Virus record (IMG/VR): IMGVR_UViG_3300043410_001007
Location: 1-64,000 of that record
Direction: 5' to 3' (one strand)
DNA: 64,000 bases
Source: a virus
Position numbers and translations under genes: made by a program
Notes under the pieces: model-generated
The model's database searches: none
Told to the model about the DNA's origin: nothing
The model's input: only the letters and a program-made list of their open reading frames with translations
In this document: positions 1 to 8,759 of the stretch, in pieces
Layout of the letters: each line of letters begins with the position of its first letter
Position numbering within the stretch: position 1 is the first letter of the stretch

Positions 1-1333
1 TGCCGTTGCCCAAGAGTGCTGTTTGAGCGTTACCGTTGAGATTGACCGATGCGATGTTACCGGCACCACTAACGTTTGCTAGTGCTACTGAGTTCGCTGT
101 ACCTGCTGTTGTAGCATATGTTGCGTTTGCGACCGTACCAGTTACATTAGCACCAGCAACAGCGTTAGCAGTACCTGCTGTTGTAGCATATGTTGCGTTT
201 GCTACGGTGCCAGTAACGTTGGCACCGGCGACAGAGAACGCTACGTTTGCGTTAGTTGATGCTGTTGCGAATGCGACTGTACCGGTGATATTTGCCGCGG
301 CTATCGAGTTAGCGGTATTAGCAGTGCCCGCGCTGACGGCATAAGTTGCGTTTGCTACGGTACCAGTTACGTTAGCGCCTGCCACTGCGTTTGCTGTATT
401 TGCTGTTGTTGAGTTCGTTGCGAATGAGACTGTACCAGTGATATTTGCTGCCGCTACACTATTCGCAGTGCCTGCTGTTGTCGCATATGTCGCATTAGCA
501 ACAGTACCAGTTACATTAGCACCTGCTACACTATTAGCACTGTTAGCAACTGTTGCGCTACTTGCTGTGCCTGTGAGGTTACCCACTAACTGCTTGTTGA
601 AGTTCCAAGTATCATCACTGCTCTTGTATGTCATGGTGGCATTAGCGCCGTTGATAGTGAGGCCGCCGCCGTTTGCTTGTGCCGCGTTAGTTGCTGAGTT
701 TGCTAGTGTTAGATTTTTATCATCTAGCGCTACTTCTGTTGAATGAACGGTAGTTAGTGTGCCGTTGACGGTAAGATTACCGCCTACAAGTATGTCGCCT
801 GTTGTAGATAAGGATGTGAGAGTGCCGACACTTGTGATGTTTGGCTGTGCTGATGCGGTTACTGTTGCGGCTGTGTTTGCGGTGGCCACTGTGCCGGAAA
901 CATTGGCACCAGCAACACTATTCGCTGTGTCTGCTGTTGTTGCGTAAGTTGCGTTTGCTACAGTACCGGTTACGTTAGCACCCTCAACAGAGAATGCTAC
1001 GTTTGCGTTAGTTGAGTTCGTTGCGAATGAGATGGTGCCAGTGATATTGGCGGCCGCTACTGAGTTAGCACTGGCAGCGACAGTTGCCGATGCGACCGTA
1101 CCGGTTACGTTTGCGCCGGCTACTGCGTTTGCTATTGTTGCTGTTGTCGCTAGGGTAGCAGTGTTAGCGTGTGCGGCGTTTGCTACTACGCCAGATACGT
1201 TTGCTCCCGCTATGTGAAGATTTGCTTGATCGATACCGACTAAGCTACCGTCTTCTGCTGATATCATTACTTGATCTGGTATCGCGGCTAGTGCTACGTC
1301 CATTACTGCTGGTGTTACTCTTGTTAGTGCCAT
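1..1333 (-). CDS. Tail-fibre-like repeat protein, N-terminal part (cut by window edge)
   Basis: Reading the minus strand from an ATG at 1333 gives 444 open codons that run off the left edge, so the stop is not seen. The protein starts MALTRVTPAVMDVALAAIPD and soon becomes a chain of Ala/Asn/Thr/Val-rich repeats. The unit resembles SVAGANVTGTVANATYATTA and has a 24-residue (72-bp) period in its most regular part. In the middle is a non-repeat module (STEVALDDKNLTLANSATNA, then a GGGLTING strand) that resembles modules in the other fibre proteins here. A GNIASVNLNGN motif is shared with the next gene upstream. I infer a trimeric beta-rich fibre shaft. It may be the last gene of the minus-strand fibre cluster, which cannot be judged here. 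No GATAAATA box lies just upstream, so it may be co-transcribed with its neighbour. Confidence 0.8.
   Translation of the reverse strand, partial: MALTRVTPAVMDVALAAIPDQVMISAEDGSLVGIDQANLHIAGANVSGVVANAAHANTATLATTATIANAVAGANVTGTVASATVAASANSVAAANITGTISFATNSTNANVAFSVEGANVTGTVANATYATTADTANSVAGANVSGTVATANTAATVTASAQPNITSVGTLTSLSTTGDILVGGNLTVNGTLTTVHSTEVALDDKNLTLANSATNAAQANGGGLTINGANATMTYKSSDDTWNFNKQLVGNLTGTASSATVANSANSVAGANVTGTVANATYATTAGTANSVAAANITGTVSFATNSTTANTANAVAGANVTGTVANATYAVSAGTANTANSIAAANITGTVAFATASTNANVAFSVAGANVTGTVANATYATTAGTANAVAGANVTGTVANATYATTAGTANSVALANVSGAGNIASVNLNGNAQTALLGNG
99..242 (-). repeat. 72-bp tandem coding repeats in fibre gene
   Basis: The 20-base string starting at 99 recurs at 171, a spacing of exactly 72 bases or 24 codons. 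Degenerate copies of the same unit continue to about 560 and reappear at about 890-1180 within the same reading frame. Because the period is a whole number of codons and the frame stays open, this is a protein repeat of a fibre shaft. Confidence 0.8.
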
Positions 1334-1350
1334 GATGTTTCCTTATTCTT

Positions 1351-3195
1351 TTATCCTATGTATGCTACGGCCCAGTTGTCGTTGCCGTCGAATGTTACTG
1401 TTCCTAGTAATACTTTGATTGCTAGTGTGTCGCCAACTGCTAGTTTTGATATCGAACTTACGCCGTAGTGATTGACTGTTGCGTTTGCTCCACACTCCCA
1501 CATTGCTTGAACTACGCCCGTAGTAGCGTGATTTTTTATCACCGCGATTTGTGCTGTTGATGCGTTGTTTATTCTAGCGACTAGATGAACTGAATACAGA
1601 CCAGCTACTGGTGCTGTGAATACACCCGTTGAACTGTTGAAACCAGTACCCTGTGTGTAATCTACTGTCCAGTTGTTTGAGTTTAGTATGCCGTTAGTGT
1701 TTGTTGTTGTCGTTATTACTGTCTGACCGCTGCCCGTGACCCGAAATGCTGGTCTAGTTGGTAGAGCGATACCGTATTGATCGATTTTTGCCCACTGAGT
1801 GAATGCGTTGCTACCTCTAAACTGAAACTGATGAGCAGTGACGTTTGCGCCGATACCAACATCGAAATACATAGTTGATGTTGTAGTCGAAAAATCACGG
1901 ATGGCCATGTTTGCGCCGACGTTTGCTGCCGGTTGAAAACCAATCGCTACGTTGTTGGTAGCACCGTTGCCCACTAAGAAGCCTGTTGCGTTTGTGTTAC
2001 CTGATGATGTTACGATGCCGTCGAGCGTAATGTTACCCGTCACTGCTAGTGAGGTGAGTGTGCCGACAGATGTGATGTTGGGTTGAGCATTTGTGGTTAC
2101 TGTGCCTGCAGTTGTTGCCGATGTTGCTGACGTAGCAGTACCAGCGCTTGTGGCGTATGTTGCGTTAGCGACAGTACCGCTTACATTGCTACCAGAGATA
2201 GAGTTTGCTGTGTTAGCAACGCTAGAGTTTGTTGCGAACGAGACGGTACCGGTGATATTAGCGGCTGCTACGCTTAGGGCTGTGTTTGCTGTGTTCGCTG
2301 TGTTTGCTGTGTTTGCTTCGCCCGCATAGTTAGCGTAGTTAGCATCGTCGTTAGCAGTGAGTGAGACCCACCCGCCGTTGCCTGCTAGCACCGTGTTCGA
2401 GTTGCCGTTGAGATTGACCGTTGCTATGTTGCCGATGCCCGAGACGTTTGCTACCGAAATAGAGTATGCTGTGAGCGCTATGTTTGCTTCGTTAGAGAAG
2501 TTAGCATAGTTGGGCTGTGTGTTTGCGCCGATAAGGGTCGTAATCTCCATCACTGAACTTACCGGCAGTGCCTCAGACAAGATGATGTTAGCATCCTCTA
2601 TCGTGTATGCGTTTCGCATCTGTGTGATACCGTCGATAACAACTGATGTGCTACCGATAGTGGGCGGGGTGACCGATAGTTGATAGGTGTCTGCGTTGCC
2701 GTTGCCGATGTAAGTATCTACTGTTGCTGAGAGTGCTGAGTTACCGTAGCCCACCAGGGTAGTAACTTCCATTCGTGTGTTTGCTGGTAGTGCGCCGCCG
2801 ATAGTCAGCACGTTGTTGTTGAGTGAGTATGTTGTTTTGAGTTGTGTTACACCGTCGATAACAACTGTTGTAAAGTTCTCTGATACGGGTGTAGTGCTGA
2901 GTGGGTACTGCGTGGTCTCACCGTCGCCCTGAAATACGTCGATAGTTGCTGATAGACCGCTGTCGGGATTGAACGAGTACCATGATAGGCCACCGTTGCC
3001 GTCTGTTTGTAAGAGTTGATTTCTGATACCGCCCTGAATGCGGACGTTAGCAACATTGCCCAGTGATACTAGTCCAGTAGCGTTGATGTTTGCTATGTTA
3101 GCAGTTGTTACACCCGTGAGTGTATCGGTGGCCGCATCGATAACGACATTGCCCACCGTGAGGCCGTTCTTGGCCACGAAATTCTTTTGAGACAC
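1351..3195 (-). CDS. Tail-fibre protein with C-terminal C1q-like domain
   Basis: This 614-residue protein starts at a GTG (3193-3195); the nearby upstream ATG is out of frame. Residues 1-110 hold a VGNVVIDAATDT-type start and a GGIRNQLLQTDGNGGLSW module that recurs in the other fibres. Two copies of a beta module (ATIDVFQGDGETTQYPLSTT and ATVDTYIGNGNADTYQLSVT) follow at about 85-230. Next comes an AANITGTVSFATNS-type repeat shaft. Residues from about 480 to the end look like a C1q/TNF-type jelly roll: FNSSTGVFTAPVAGLYSVHL, then a closing DNWAVAYIG. C1q-like heads form trimers and bind ligands, so a receptor-binding tip is the likely role. A late promoter box lies at 3221-3228, and a terminator separates the gene from the fibre gene upstream. 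Confidence 0.8.
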   Translation of the reverse strand: MSQKNFVAKNGLTVGNVVIDAATDTLTGVTTANIANINATGLVSLGNVANVRIQGGIRNQLLQTDGNGGLSWYSFNPDSGLSATIDVFQGDGETTQYPLSTTPVSENFTTVVIDGVTQLKTTYSLNNNVLTIGGALPANTRMEVTTLVGYGNSALSATVDTYIGNGNADTYQLSVTPPTIGSTSVVIDGITQMRNAYTIEDANIILSEALPVSSVMEITTLIGANTQPNYANFSNEANIALTAYSISVANVSGIGNIATVNLNGNSNTVLAGNGGWVSLTANDDANYANYAGEANTANTANTANTALSVAAANITGTVSFATNSSVANTANSISGSNVSGTVANATYATSAGTATSATSATTAGTVTTNAQPNITSVGTLTSLAVTGNITLDGIVTSSGNTNATGFLVGNGATNNVAIGFQPAANVGANMAIRDFSTTTSTMYFDVGIGANVTAHQFQFRGSNAFTQWAKIDQYGIALPTRPAFRVTGSGQTVITTTTNTNGILNSNNWTVDYTQGTGFNSSTGVFTAPVAGLYSVHLVARINNASTAQIAVIKNHATTGVVQAMWECGANATVNHYGVSSISKLAVGDTLAIKVLLGTVTFDGNDNWAVAYIG

Positions 3196-3220
3196 AGTTC
3201 ATTTTCCCTATGTTATGCTT

Positions 3221-3228
3221 TATTTATC
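3221..3228 (-). promoter_or_regulatory. Late promoter box GATAAATA
   Basis: On the minus strand the sequence is GATAAATA, one base from the T4 late consensus TATAAATA. It lies 25 bases upstream of the GTG start of the C1q-like fibre gene and just past the terminator of the previous fibre gene, a typical place for a fresh promoter. Confidence 0.6.
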
Positions 3229-3236
3229 AGCATAGC

Positions 3237-3260
3237 AAAAGAGGCCCGGAGGCCTCTTTT
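3237..3260 (-). terminator. Intrinsic terminator after the 592-aa fibre gene
   Basis: A perfect 10-bp stem (AAAAGAGGCC/GGCCTCTTTT) with a 4-base loop ends in a run of T. It sits 18 bases past the stop codon of the 592-aa fibre gene on the minus strand. The stem is symmetric, so it could work in both directions. Confidence 0.8.
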
Positions 3261-3278
3261 GTTTGTTGTATCGGCTGA

Positions 3279-5057
3279 TTATACAGCACGAACTTGTGTC
3301 GACCAAAATGTATTGTTACTGCTTGTTGCTGTTACAAATACTTCGACGTTTGCGCCGCCGTCTGCTGCCGCAAATGTGAATGTACCTGCGCCGCCACCCA
3401 TGTCTAGTGCGCCGTAAATAGCGTAATCTACGTTGCCTTGTGCGTCAGTTAGTACCATTGCTGATGCGGTTGAGTACTTAGGAGCATAGAGGTCACTACC
3501 GCGAATGAGGAAGTTGTATGCCTGACCTGCGCCCGCACCAAACTTGCCCAGTGACGTTTGAGAGGTTGATGTTGTGTAGCCGTCTGCTGCCAAGATTGTA
3601 GATGTTTTGATTTCTACATAACCAGATGTACTTAGAGCAGTACCAGCAGATACGTAGCCGTTAGCGTGAATATCACCACTAGCGTTGATACTCTCATCAA
3701 CTTGAACGTTACCGGTTAGGGTAGCATTTCTAGCGGCCATGTTTGCTAGGTTCGTGAAGTTGACCGTAGCAGTAGGAGCACTAGTTGTATCGAAGAACTT
3801 CCAGGCGCCGTCTGTGTGGTCACGAGCGATACCAGTGTAAGTATCACCGTCAAATTCACCCGCAATACCGATATCAATTAAGTCAGCACTGTTATTAGCG
3901 GCTAGCATTAGTAGCGAATCGCTGACTGTTGTGTTCTCTACGTTGAGATATACTAAGTTGCCGGTAATAGTTAGGTTGCCGTTGACGCCGACATCACCCG
4001 TGATGTTAGCGCCGCCGCTTGTGATTGTGATGCCGCCGTTGCCACTGATGTTGCCACTAACGTCTAGTGATATTAGTGTGCCAACACTAGTGATGTTTGC
4101 TTGTGCGCCTTGAACAACATAGTCAGCCGTATCAGCAGAGCCTGAACTATCGGCATATTGAGCATTAGCAACTGTACCGGAGACATTAGCACCATCTACG
4201 CTATACGCAGTACCTGCGAATGTCGCATAGTTTGCGTTAGCAATTTCACCGATGTTAGTTATGTTTGCCCAGTCAACACTGTACGCTGTACCAGCGAATG
4301 TAGCATAGTTTGCGTTAGCAACTTCGCCGCTTACGTTAGCACCGTCTACGCTATACGCCACATTAGCACTACCAACTGTACCGCTTACGTTAGCGCCATC
4401 AACTGAGTACGCAGTGCCAGCATAGTTTGCGTAGTTTGCGTTTGCTGCCTGACTAACATCAGACCATGTAACTGTACCGGCGCCGTCTGTTGTTAGGACG
4501 TAACCACTAGTACCACCAGTGATAGTAATAGTTGAGATATCTGTGTTTAAGGCATTAGCAGTTCCGGCAACGCCTGAGTAGTTAGCATAGTTAGCATATG
4601 CTACGTCACCGTCGATATTAGCACCATCAACTGAGTATGCTGTACCTGCGAATGTAGCATAGTTTGCGTTTGCTACTTCACTGACGTTAGCGCCGTTGAT
4701 GTTAGTTAGATTACTACCGTCGCCGTGTAAGTACATTGCGCTGATGTTTGCTAAGTTACCACTCGCTAATAAATTAGCAACGTCACTGTTACCGTATTGA
4801 GCGGCCGGTGTTGCGAACGAAATGTTACCGTTGCCGTCTGTTACAAGCGCTTGCCCGTTACTGCCACCTGTGATGTGTAAGTTAGCAATCCCACCCAGCG
4901 ATACATTAGTACCAGTGAGAGTAACGTTGCCCGTGAAAGATACGTTACCATTAGCGGAGAGGTCTGCCGCTGTAATATTAGCGTTCTGATCGATTACGTC
5001 GGTAGTGATACTCCCTACGCTCAATCCCTTTGCTACGTTAAATGATTTTAAAGCCAT
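3279..5057 (-). CDS. Tail-fibre protein, repeat shaft with knob-like middle module
   Basis: This 592-residue protein starts MALKSFNVAKGLSVGSITTD, like the C1q-type fibre next door. Residues about 60-80 carry GGSNGQALVTDGNGNISF and about 175-195 carry GGTSGYVLTTDGAGTVTW, the module shared by the fibres of this phage. Between and after these is a shaft of AYSVDGANVSGEVANANYAT repeats. A module with the sequence SLLMLAANNSADLIDIGIAG followed by a GIARDHTDGAWKFFD segment sits in the middle; similar segments are frequent in marine phage fibres. The C-terminal part (TFTFAAADGGANVEVFVTAT) ends in VRAV and is unassigned. It is followed by a terminator at 3237-3260. A structural role is well supported, but ligand and position on the virion are unknown. 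Confidence 0.8.
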   Translation of the reverse strand: MALKSFNVAKGLSVGSITTDVIDQNANITAADLSANGNVSFTGNVTLTGTNVSLGGIANLHITGGSNGQALVTDGNGNISFATPAAQYGNSDVANLLASGNLANISAMYLHGDGSNLTNINGANVSEVANANYATFAGTAYSVDGANIDGDVAYANYANYSGVAGTANALNTDISTITITGGTSGYVLTTDGAGTVTWSDVSQAANANYANYAGTAYSVDGANVSGTVGSANVAYSVDGANVSGEVANANYATFAGTAYSVDWANITNIGEIANANYATFAGTAYSVDGANVSGTVANAQYADSSGSADTADYVVQGAQANITSVGTLISLDVSGNISGNGGITITSGGANITGDVGVNGNLTITGNLVYLNVENTTVSDSLLMLAANNSADLIDIGIAGEFDGDTYTGIARDHTDGAWKFFDTTSAPTATVNFTNLANMAARNATLTGNVQVDESINASGDIHANGYVSAGTALSTSGYVEIKTSTILAADGYTTSTSQTSLGKFGAGAGQAYNFLIRGSDLYAPKYSTASAMVLTDAQGNVDYAIYGALDMGGGAGTFTFAAADGGANVEVFVTATSSNNTFWSTQVRAV

Positions 5058-5071
5058 GATTTTTATTTCCT

Positions 5072-6310
5072 TTAGTTGTAGAGAGTTATCACTAATCGGT
5101 AATCAACTCGATTAGAGGTAGTCGGACGAGCGATAACTCTTACGAGTCCGCTCGATTGGTCCATAGTGAATGCGGCCATTTCAGATCCGATCAATACGTT
5201 TCCGTACTGACTGTATGTTGTAGTTGTGCCTTTTGTTACACTCAACATTTTAGTGATTTGTCTTGATGCCCCGTCATCAGCAGTGATATGAATATCAATA
5301 CTACTAACAGTGTTAGGTGTAGTAAATAACACTGTTGGATTAACGGTTGTGGTAATCACATCTAACCATTTGCTAGTAGAGATGGTTGTTGTCGCATTAC
5401 CCAAAACAAAATTGTTACTTGTTTGTACATTAGCATATGTACCACGATTAGTAACTGATAACATAGTATTACCACCAACAGCAAGCGTGATATTACCATT
5501 CAGTGCGACCGAGGCATTACTAGTGCCGTTTGATATGAAACTTTCTGCGCCTGGTGTGTTTGAGCTTGGGCCGTTTGACCATCTCAGATTACCTGCCCCG
5601 TCAGTTACAATAGTTTGTCCTGGTAGTCCGCCTTGAATACTTACGTTATTTAAATCACCGAATACTGAACGATAGATGACGTTTAGATTGCCAGTTAATA
5701 ATTTACCGGTTAATGTTAATGTATCATTAGTAGTATTGTACTTGAAATCATTATCTGCCGCAAACTTACCATTATCAACAAACTGGACTTCACCGGTATT
5801 GCCGCCGCCTGGAGTGTTTATGATTGTAGACACTCGTTGATTTAGAGTTGCTTGTGAAGGTGTTGGTGATACTGTGTTATTAGTAGGGGCGACTGCTGTT
5901 ACTATTGGTTTTTGAACTGTTTTTATGCCGGTATCTTGTACTGATTGTTGTTCTACTGGAGTAATAGTTACAGATGTCACTGTTGTTTGATTAGTATTTT
6001 CACCTATTATTGTTGATATTGGTGTTTTTACATAACGAAGTGGCTGTGATTGAGATGATTGTTGTACAACAGTAGCTTGTTTCGCTACTGTTAATCGTTG
6101 AATAGTGCCTGATGATTGCTCAACTGTTGCTTGTTTCGCTACTGCTAATTGTTGTTTGCTACCAGATGATTGTTCGATAGTAGCTTGTTTCGCTACTGCT
6201 AATTGTTGATTGCTACCTGATGGTTGTTCAACGGTAGGCTGCGGCCTTGCTATCAAACGGCGAGGGCTCGATAGAGGAGAATCAATAACTGGTGCTTGTG
6301 TTCTTGCCAT
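5072..6310 (-). CDS. Tail-fibre-like protein with Gln/Val-rich N-terminal repeats
   Basis: This protein has 412 residues. Residues about 25-95 contain an 18-residue repeat of the type QATVEQSSGSKQQLAVAK, three times and a partial fourth, giving a Gln/Ser/Val-rich low-complexity arm. Then come a Thr/Val-rich linker and a module with NTPGGGNTGEVQFVDNGKFA. GGLPGQTIVTDGAGNLRW links it to the neighbouring fibres. The C-terminal 150 residues look like a compact beta domain ending VDYRLVITLYN. The gene has its own late promoter box at 6332-6339 and ends 14 bases before the next fibre gene, so the two are probably co-transcribed. I cannot name the terminal domain. A short fibre or head decoration is possible, since the gene follows the capsid gene. 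Confidence 0.7.
   Translation of the reverse strand: MARTQAPVIDSPLSSPRRLIARPQPTVEQPSGSNQQLAVAKQATIEQSSGSKQQLAVAKQATVEQSSGTIQRLTVAKQATVVQQSSQSQPLRYVKTPISTIIGENTNQTTVTSVTITPVEQQSVQDTGIKTVQKPIVTAVAPTNNTVSPTPSQATLNQRVSTIINTPGGGNTGEVQFVDNGKFAADNDFKYNTTNDTLTLTGKLLTGNLNVIYRSVFGDLNNVSIQGGLPGQTIVTDGAGNLRWSNGPSSNTPGAESFISNGTSNASVALNGNITLAVGGNTMLSVTNRGTYANVQTSNNFVLGNATTTISTSKWLDVITTTVNPTVLFTTPNTVSSIDIHITADDGASRQITKMLSVTKGTTTTYSQYGNVLIGSEMAAFTMDQSSGLVRVIARPTTSNRVDYRLVITLYN
6060..6240 (-). repeat. 54-bp tandem coding repeats
   Basis: The 14-base string GCTTGTTTCGCTAC occurs at 6075, 6129 and 6183, exactly 54 bases apart. This encodes an 18-residue repeat in the N-terminal arm of the 412-aa protein. Copies differ mainly at third positions and a few residues. 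Confidence 0.85.
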
Positions 6311-6331
6311 TTGTAGATTAGTGTTATCTAA

Positions 6332-6339
6332 TATTTATC
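6332..6339 (-). promoter_or_regulatory. Late promoter box GATAAATA
   Basis: GATAAATA on the minus strand lies 21 bases upstream of the ATG of the 412-aa fibre-like gene. It is downstream of the capsid gene terminator at 6372-6394, so it would restart late transcription for the fibre cluster. Confidence 0.6.
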
Positions 6340-6371
6340 TAAAATGGAGATATTGATTGTGCGTAGGCAAC

Positions 6372-6394
6372 AAAAAAGCACCCTGAGGTGCTTT
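6372..6394 (-). terminator. Intrinsic terminator after major capsid gene
   Basis: On the minus strand an 8-bp stem (AAAGCACC/GGTGCTTT) with a 4-base loop is followed directly by T residues, giving a run of six T including the stem end. It lies about 43 bases past the stop of the capsid protein gene. Confidence 0.8.
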
Positions 6395-6437
6395 AATGTA
6401 ACTTCCCATCCCTGAGAATAAAAAGTTTTTGTTACGA

Positions 6438-7634
6438 TTACTGGAATGTAACGTTTTGGATTGCGACTTCACCTAGGTAGTCAGCGGCGTTACCGAAACT
6501 ACTTGCTGTGTTTGTCAACTCAACATAACCATAACGTGTCATGAATGATACGACTGGTTCGAATGTTGATGGGTCTAGAACAACACCACTACTCATCAAT
6601 GGGATGTATGGGCAGTAGAATGCGGCTGCGTCAGTTTCGCTGGTGCCCTTGTAGCCAACTAGTACTGATGTACCTGTTGGAGCATAAGAGTCAACGAACA
6701 CACGCATTGCGTTGTTTAGTGTACCGACAAACTTAGTGTTTGTTGGGGCTTCGAATGTACCTTCTGTTGTACGAGCGAAAGCACTTGTTGTAGCACTTTG
6801 TAGTACTGTTAGGGCTTCACTAGAAACAACAGCCCAGTTACCTGCGCCACGACGAGTGCGTTGAGCGATTAGGTTAGCTGTACGGTTGATTAGAACTGCT
6901 AGAGCGGCGTGCTCGTCACCTACGAATGTAGCTGTACCAGAAACGGTAGCTTGGTTGTATGTGAACTCTGTAGCGGCCAATGAACGTAGAGATAAGAGAA
7001 TCTCTTGGTCGATTTCAGCAGTGATTTCTTGAGCTAGAGCAGCCATGATTTCTGCTTCAACGTCGATACCATGCTGACTTTGTGCGTCTTGAGCGGCTTC
7101 GAATGTCCAACGAGCTTGGAGCTTACGGCTCTTAGCTTCTACGGCTTGACGTAGAATCTGGACAGAGATTGCCTTACCGCCATTGCCTTCTAGCTTAGCA
7201 GTATTAGCACCTGTGTAGCTACTAGTAGTAGTGTCACCACTTGCAGCTGTAGAGTATGCTTGAGCAATCTTGAATGGTGATAGTGCTTCTTCACCAGCTG
7301 TAACTGGAGTAGCAGCGGCAGAAGTGTCACCTAGTGTGTTAGCATAACGCACACGTAGAGTGTGGATTTGGCCAACTGGACCAGTCATTGGCTGAACGCC
7401 TACCAATTCGTTAGCGATAACGGTTGGCATGACACGGCGGATAACTGGTAGAATTACGCGGTTTAGCGTAGCGATGTTACCAGCAGTAGTAGTACCGGCT
7501 GAACTTTCAGCTAGTAGTTGCTTCTTGGTGTTTTCTAAAATAACACCCATTGATGAGCGCTTGGTGCCCTTGAGACCTTCTAGGAGGGCTTCTTTGGTTT
7601 CACCCCAACGGCTCTCTAATAGTACTTTTGACAT
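6438..7634 (-). CDS. 23: Major capsid protein (gp23-like)
   Basis: This is the shell protein of the head. A segment near residues 70-100 (PVIRRVMPTVIANELVGVQP followed by MTGPVGQIHTLRVRY) matches the T4 gp23 signature (VRRAIPNLIAFDICGVQPM). At 398 residues it is much shorter than T4 gp23 (521), so the extra inserted domain of the T-evens is probably missing or reduced. The N-terminal 43 residues are helical and charged, ending LLAE-SSAG. T4 gp21 cuts after (L/I)-x-E, so I infer that LAE (41-43) is the maturation site. The gene follows the scaffold and protease genes with a clear AGGAGA ribosome site, and a terminator ends the unit, suited to very high expression. No GATAAATA box lies right upstream, so transcription probably comes from the head operon. 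Confidence 0.93.
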   Translation of the reverse strand: MSKVLLESRWGETKEALLEGLKGTKRSSMGVILENTKKQLLAESSAGTTTAGNIATLNRVILPVIRRVMPTVIANELVGVQPMTGPVGQIHTLRVRYANTLGDTSAAATPVTAGEEALSPFKIAQAYSTAASGDTTTSSYTGANTAKLEGNGGKAISVQILRQAVEAKSRKLQARWTFEAAQDAQSQHGIDVEAEIMAALAQEITAEIDQEILLSLRSLAATEFTYNQATVSGTATFVGDEHAALAVLINRTANLIAQRTRRGAGNWAVVSSEALTVLQSATTSAFARTTEGTFEAPTNTKFVGTLNNAMRVFVDSYAPTGTSVLVGYKGTSETDAAAFYCPYIPLMSSGVVLDPSTFEPVVSFMTRYGYVELTNTASSFGNAADYLGEVAIQNVTFQ

Positions 7635-7661
7635 GTGTTTCTCCTATAGTAGTATGTCGAT

Positions 7662-8759
7662 TTAAAGCCCTGCCAGACGTTTGAAGTCAACTAAGTTATC
7701 ACTCATGTCTTCTTCTGTCTTCACGGCAGATTTATCACCAGTTACTGCAACGCTCTCGCTGATCATGGCTTTTTTAGGAGCGGCTGATTGTTGAGTTTGA
7801 TTCAATACTGCTGGTAGATACTTGTCGAAAGCGGCCTTTAGCTTTGGTGTCTGGACGCTTTCTAGTAAGTTCTTCATTACGGTTGCTTTCTCTTCGTTTA
7901 GAGTACCTAACAATTCTGTCATGGTCTTCTCACGTAGATTAGATTCCTTAATGATGCGAACTTCACGTTCTTTTGATTCAACCAAGGTCTTAGCTTGATT
8001 GATTTGTTTCTTTGATTCTGCTAGTTGAGACTGAGCTTTTTGTAGTTGAGTCATTAGCTTGCGTGTTTCAGCTTTCTCATTTAGGTGAGTAGCACTGAAT
8101 TCGGCAGCAAATGCTTCAAACAAGCGTTGACCAAATGCGCTCTCACGAGCACTCTTGATGTCTTCTTTCAACTGGCTGATTTCGCCTTTGAGTTGCTTAG
8201 TTACAACAGCGCCTAATTTCTTAGCGCTTTCAGCGATGAATTGTTGTTTTAGTGTTTCAAGTTGTTGCTTGCCTTCAGCTACTAATTTCACTTTAGCTTC
8301 CACAACAGCACGTTTGTCTTGTTCAAATTCTTTGATTTCACGAGCAAGGGCTTGAACAACGAATTGTTCTAGCTTATCACGTGATTCTAATTGAATTTGG
8401 CGATCAGAACGTAGTTCTTTGATTTCATCAGCTAGTTTAGTAACCATGAAGTCATTGAACTTTGTAGCACTTTCACGTAATTGGACTTGTGCCTTTACGC
8501 GGTCTTCGTTCATTGCTTGGCGTTCTTGCTGAAATTCTGAGATTTCAGCAGATAGGCCTTCAGTAACCATCTTATCTAGGGCCTCGACCATAACATTCTT
8601 GTCATGTTCGTACTTTCTTGCGTACTCTTCACGGAGTTCGCTACGTACTTGTTCACGTGCTTCGCCTAACTTTGCTTCCCAAGCTTCATTGATAGCTTGA
8701 GCAGTTTCAGTATTAACGATGCCGCTCTCAAGTAACGTCTTAATGAATTTATCACTCAT
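7662..8759 (-). CDS. 22: Prohead core scaffold protein (gp22-like)
   Basis: This 365-residue, highly charged and almost entirely helical protein has long Glu/Lys/Gln heptad stretches from about residue 30 to 300, as expected for the internal scaffold on which the capsid assembles. In T4, gp22 is cut to small peptides by gp21 during maturation; many L-x-E/I-x-E sites are visible here too. Its place between the protease and capsid genes is the T4 order 21-22-23. The start codon overlaps the stop of the protease gene by one base, suggesting coupled translation. It is longer than T4 gp22 (269). The C-terminal tail (NLVDFKRLAGL) may be the part that contacts the shell, by analogy. Confidence 0.88.
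   Translation of the reverse strand: MSDKFIKTLLESGIVNTETAQAINEAWEAKLGEAREQVRSELREEYARKYEHDKNVMVEALDKMVTEGLSAEISEFQQERQAMNEDRVKAQVQLRESATKFNDFMVTKLADEIKELRSDRQIQLESRDKLEQFVVQALAREIKEFEQDKRAVVEAKVKLVAEGKQQLETLKQQFIAESAKKLGAVVTKQLKGEISQLKEDIKSARESAFGQRLFEAFAAEFSATHLNEKAETRKLMTQLQKAQSQLAESKKQINQAKTLVESKEREVRIIKESNLREKTMTELLGTLNEEKATVMKNLLESVQTPKLKAAFDKYLPAVLNQTQQSAAPKKAMISESVAVTGDKSAVKTEEDMSDNLVDFKRLAGL

Noticed and set aside
99-560. Regular 72-bp repeats that might be taken for a CRISPR-like array
   Set aside because: The units are contiguous, code in one open frame and have no unique spacers; they are fibre repeats.
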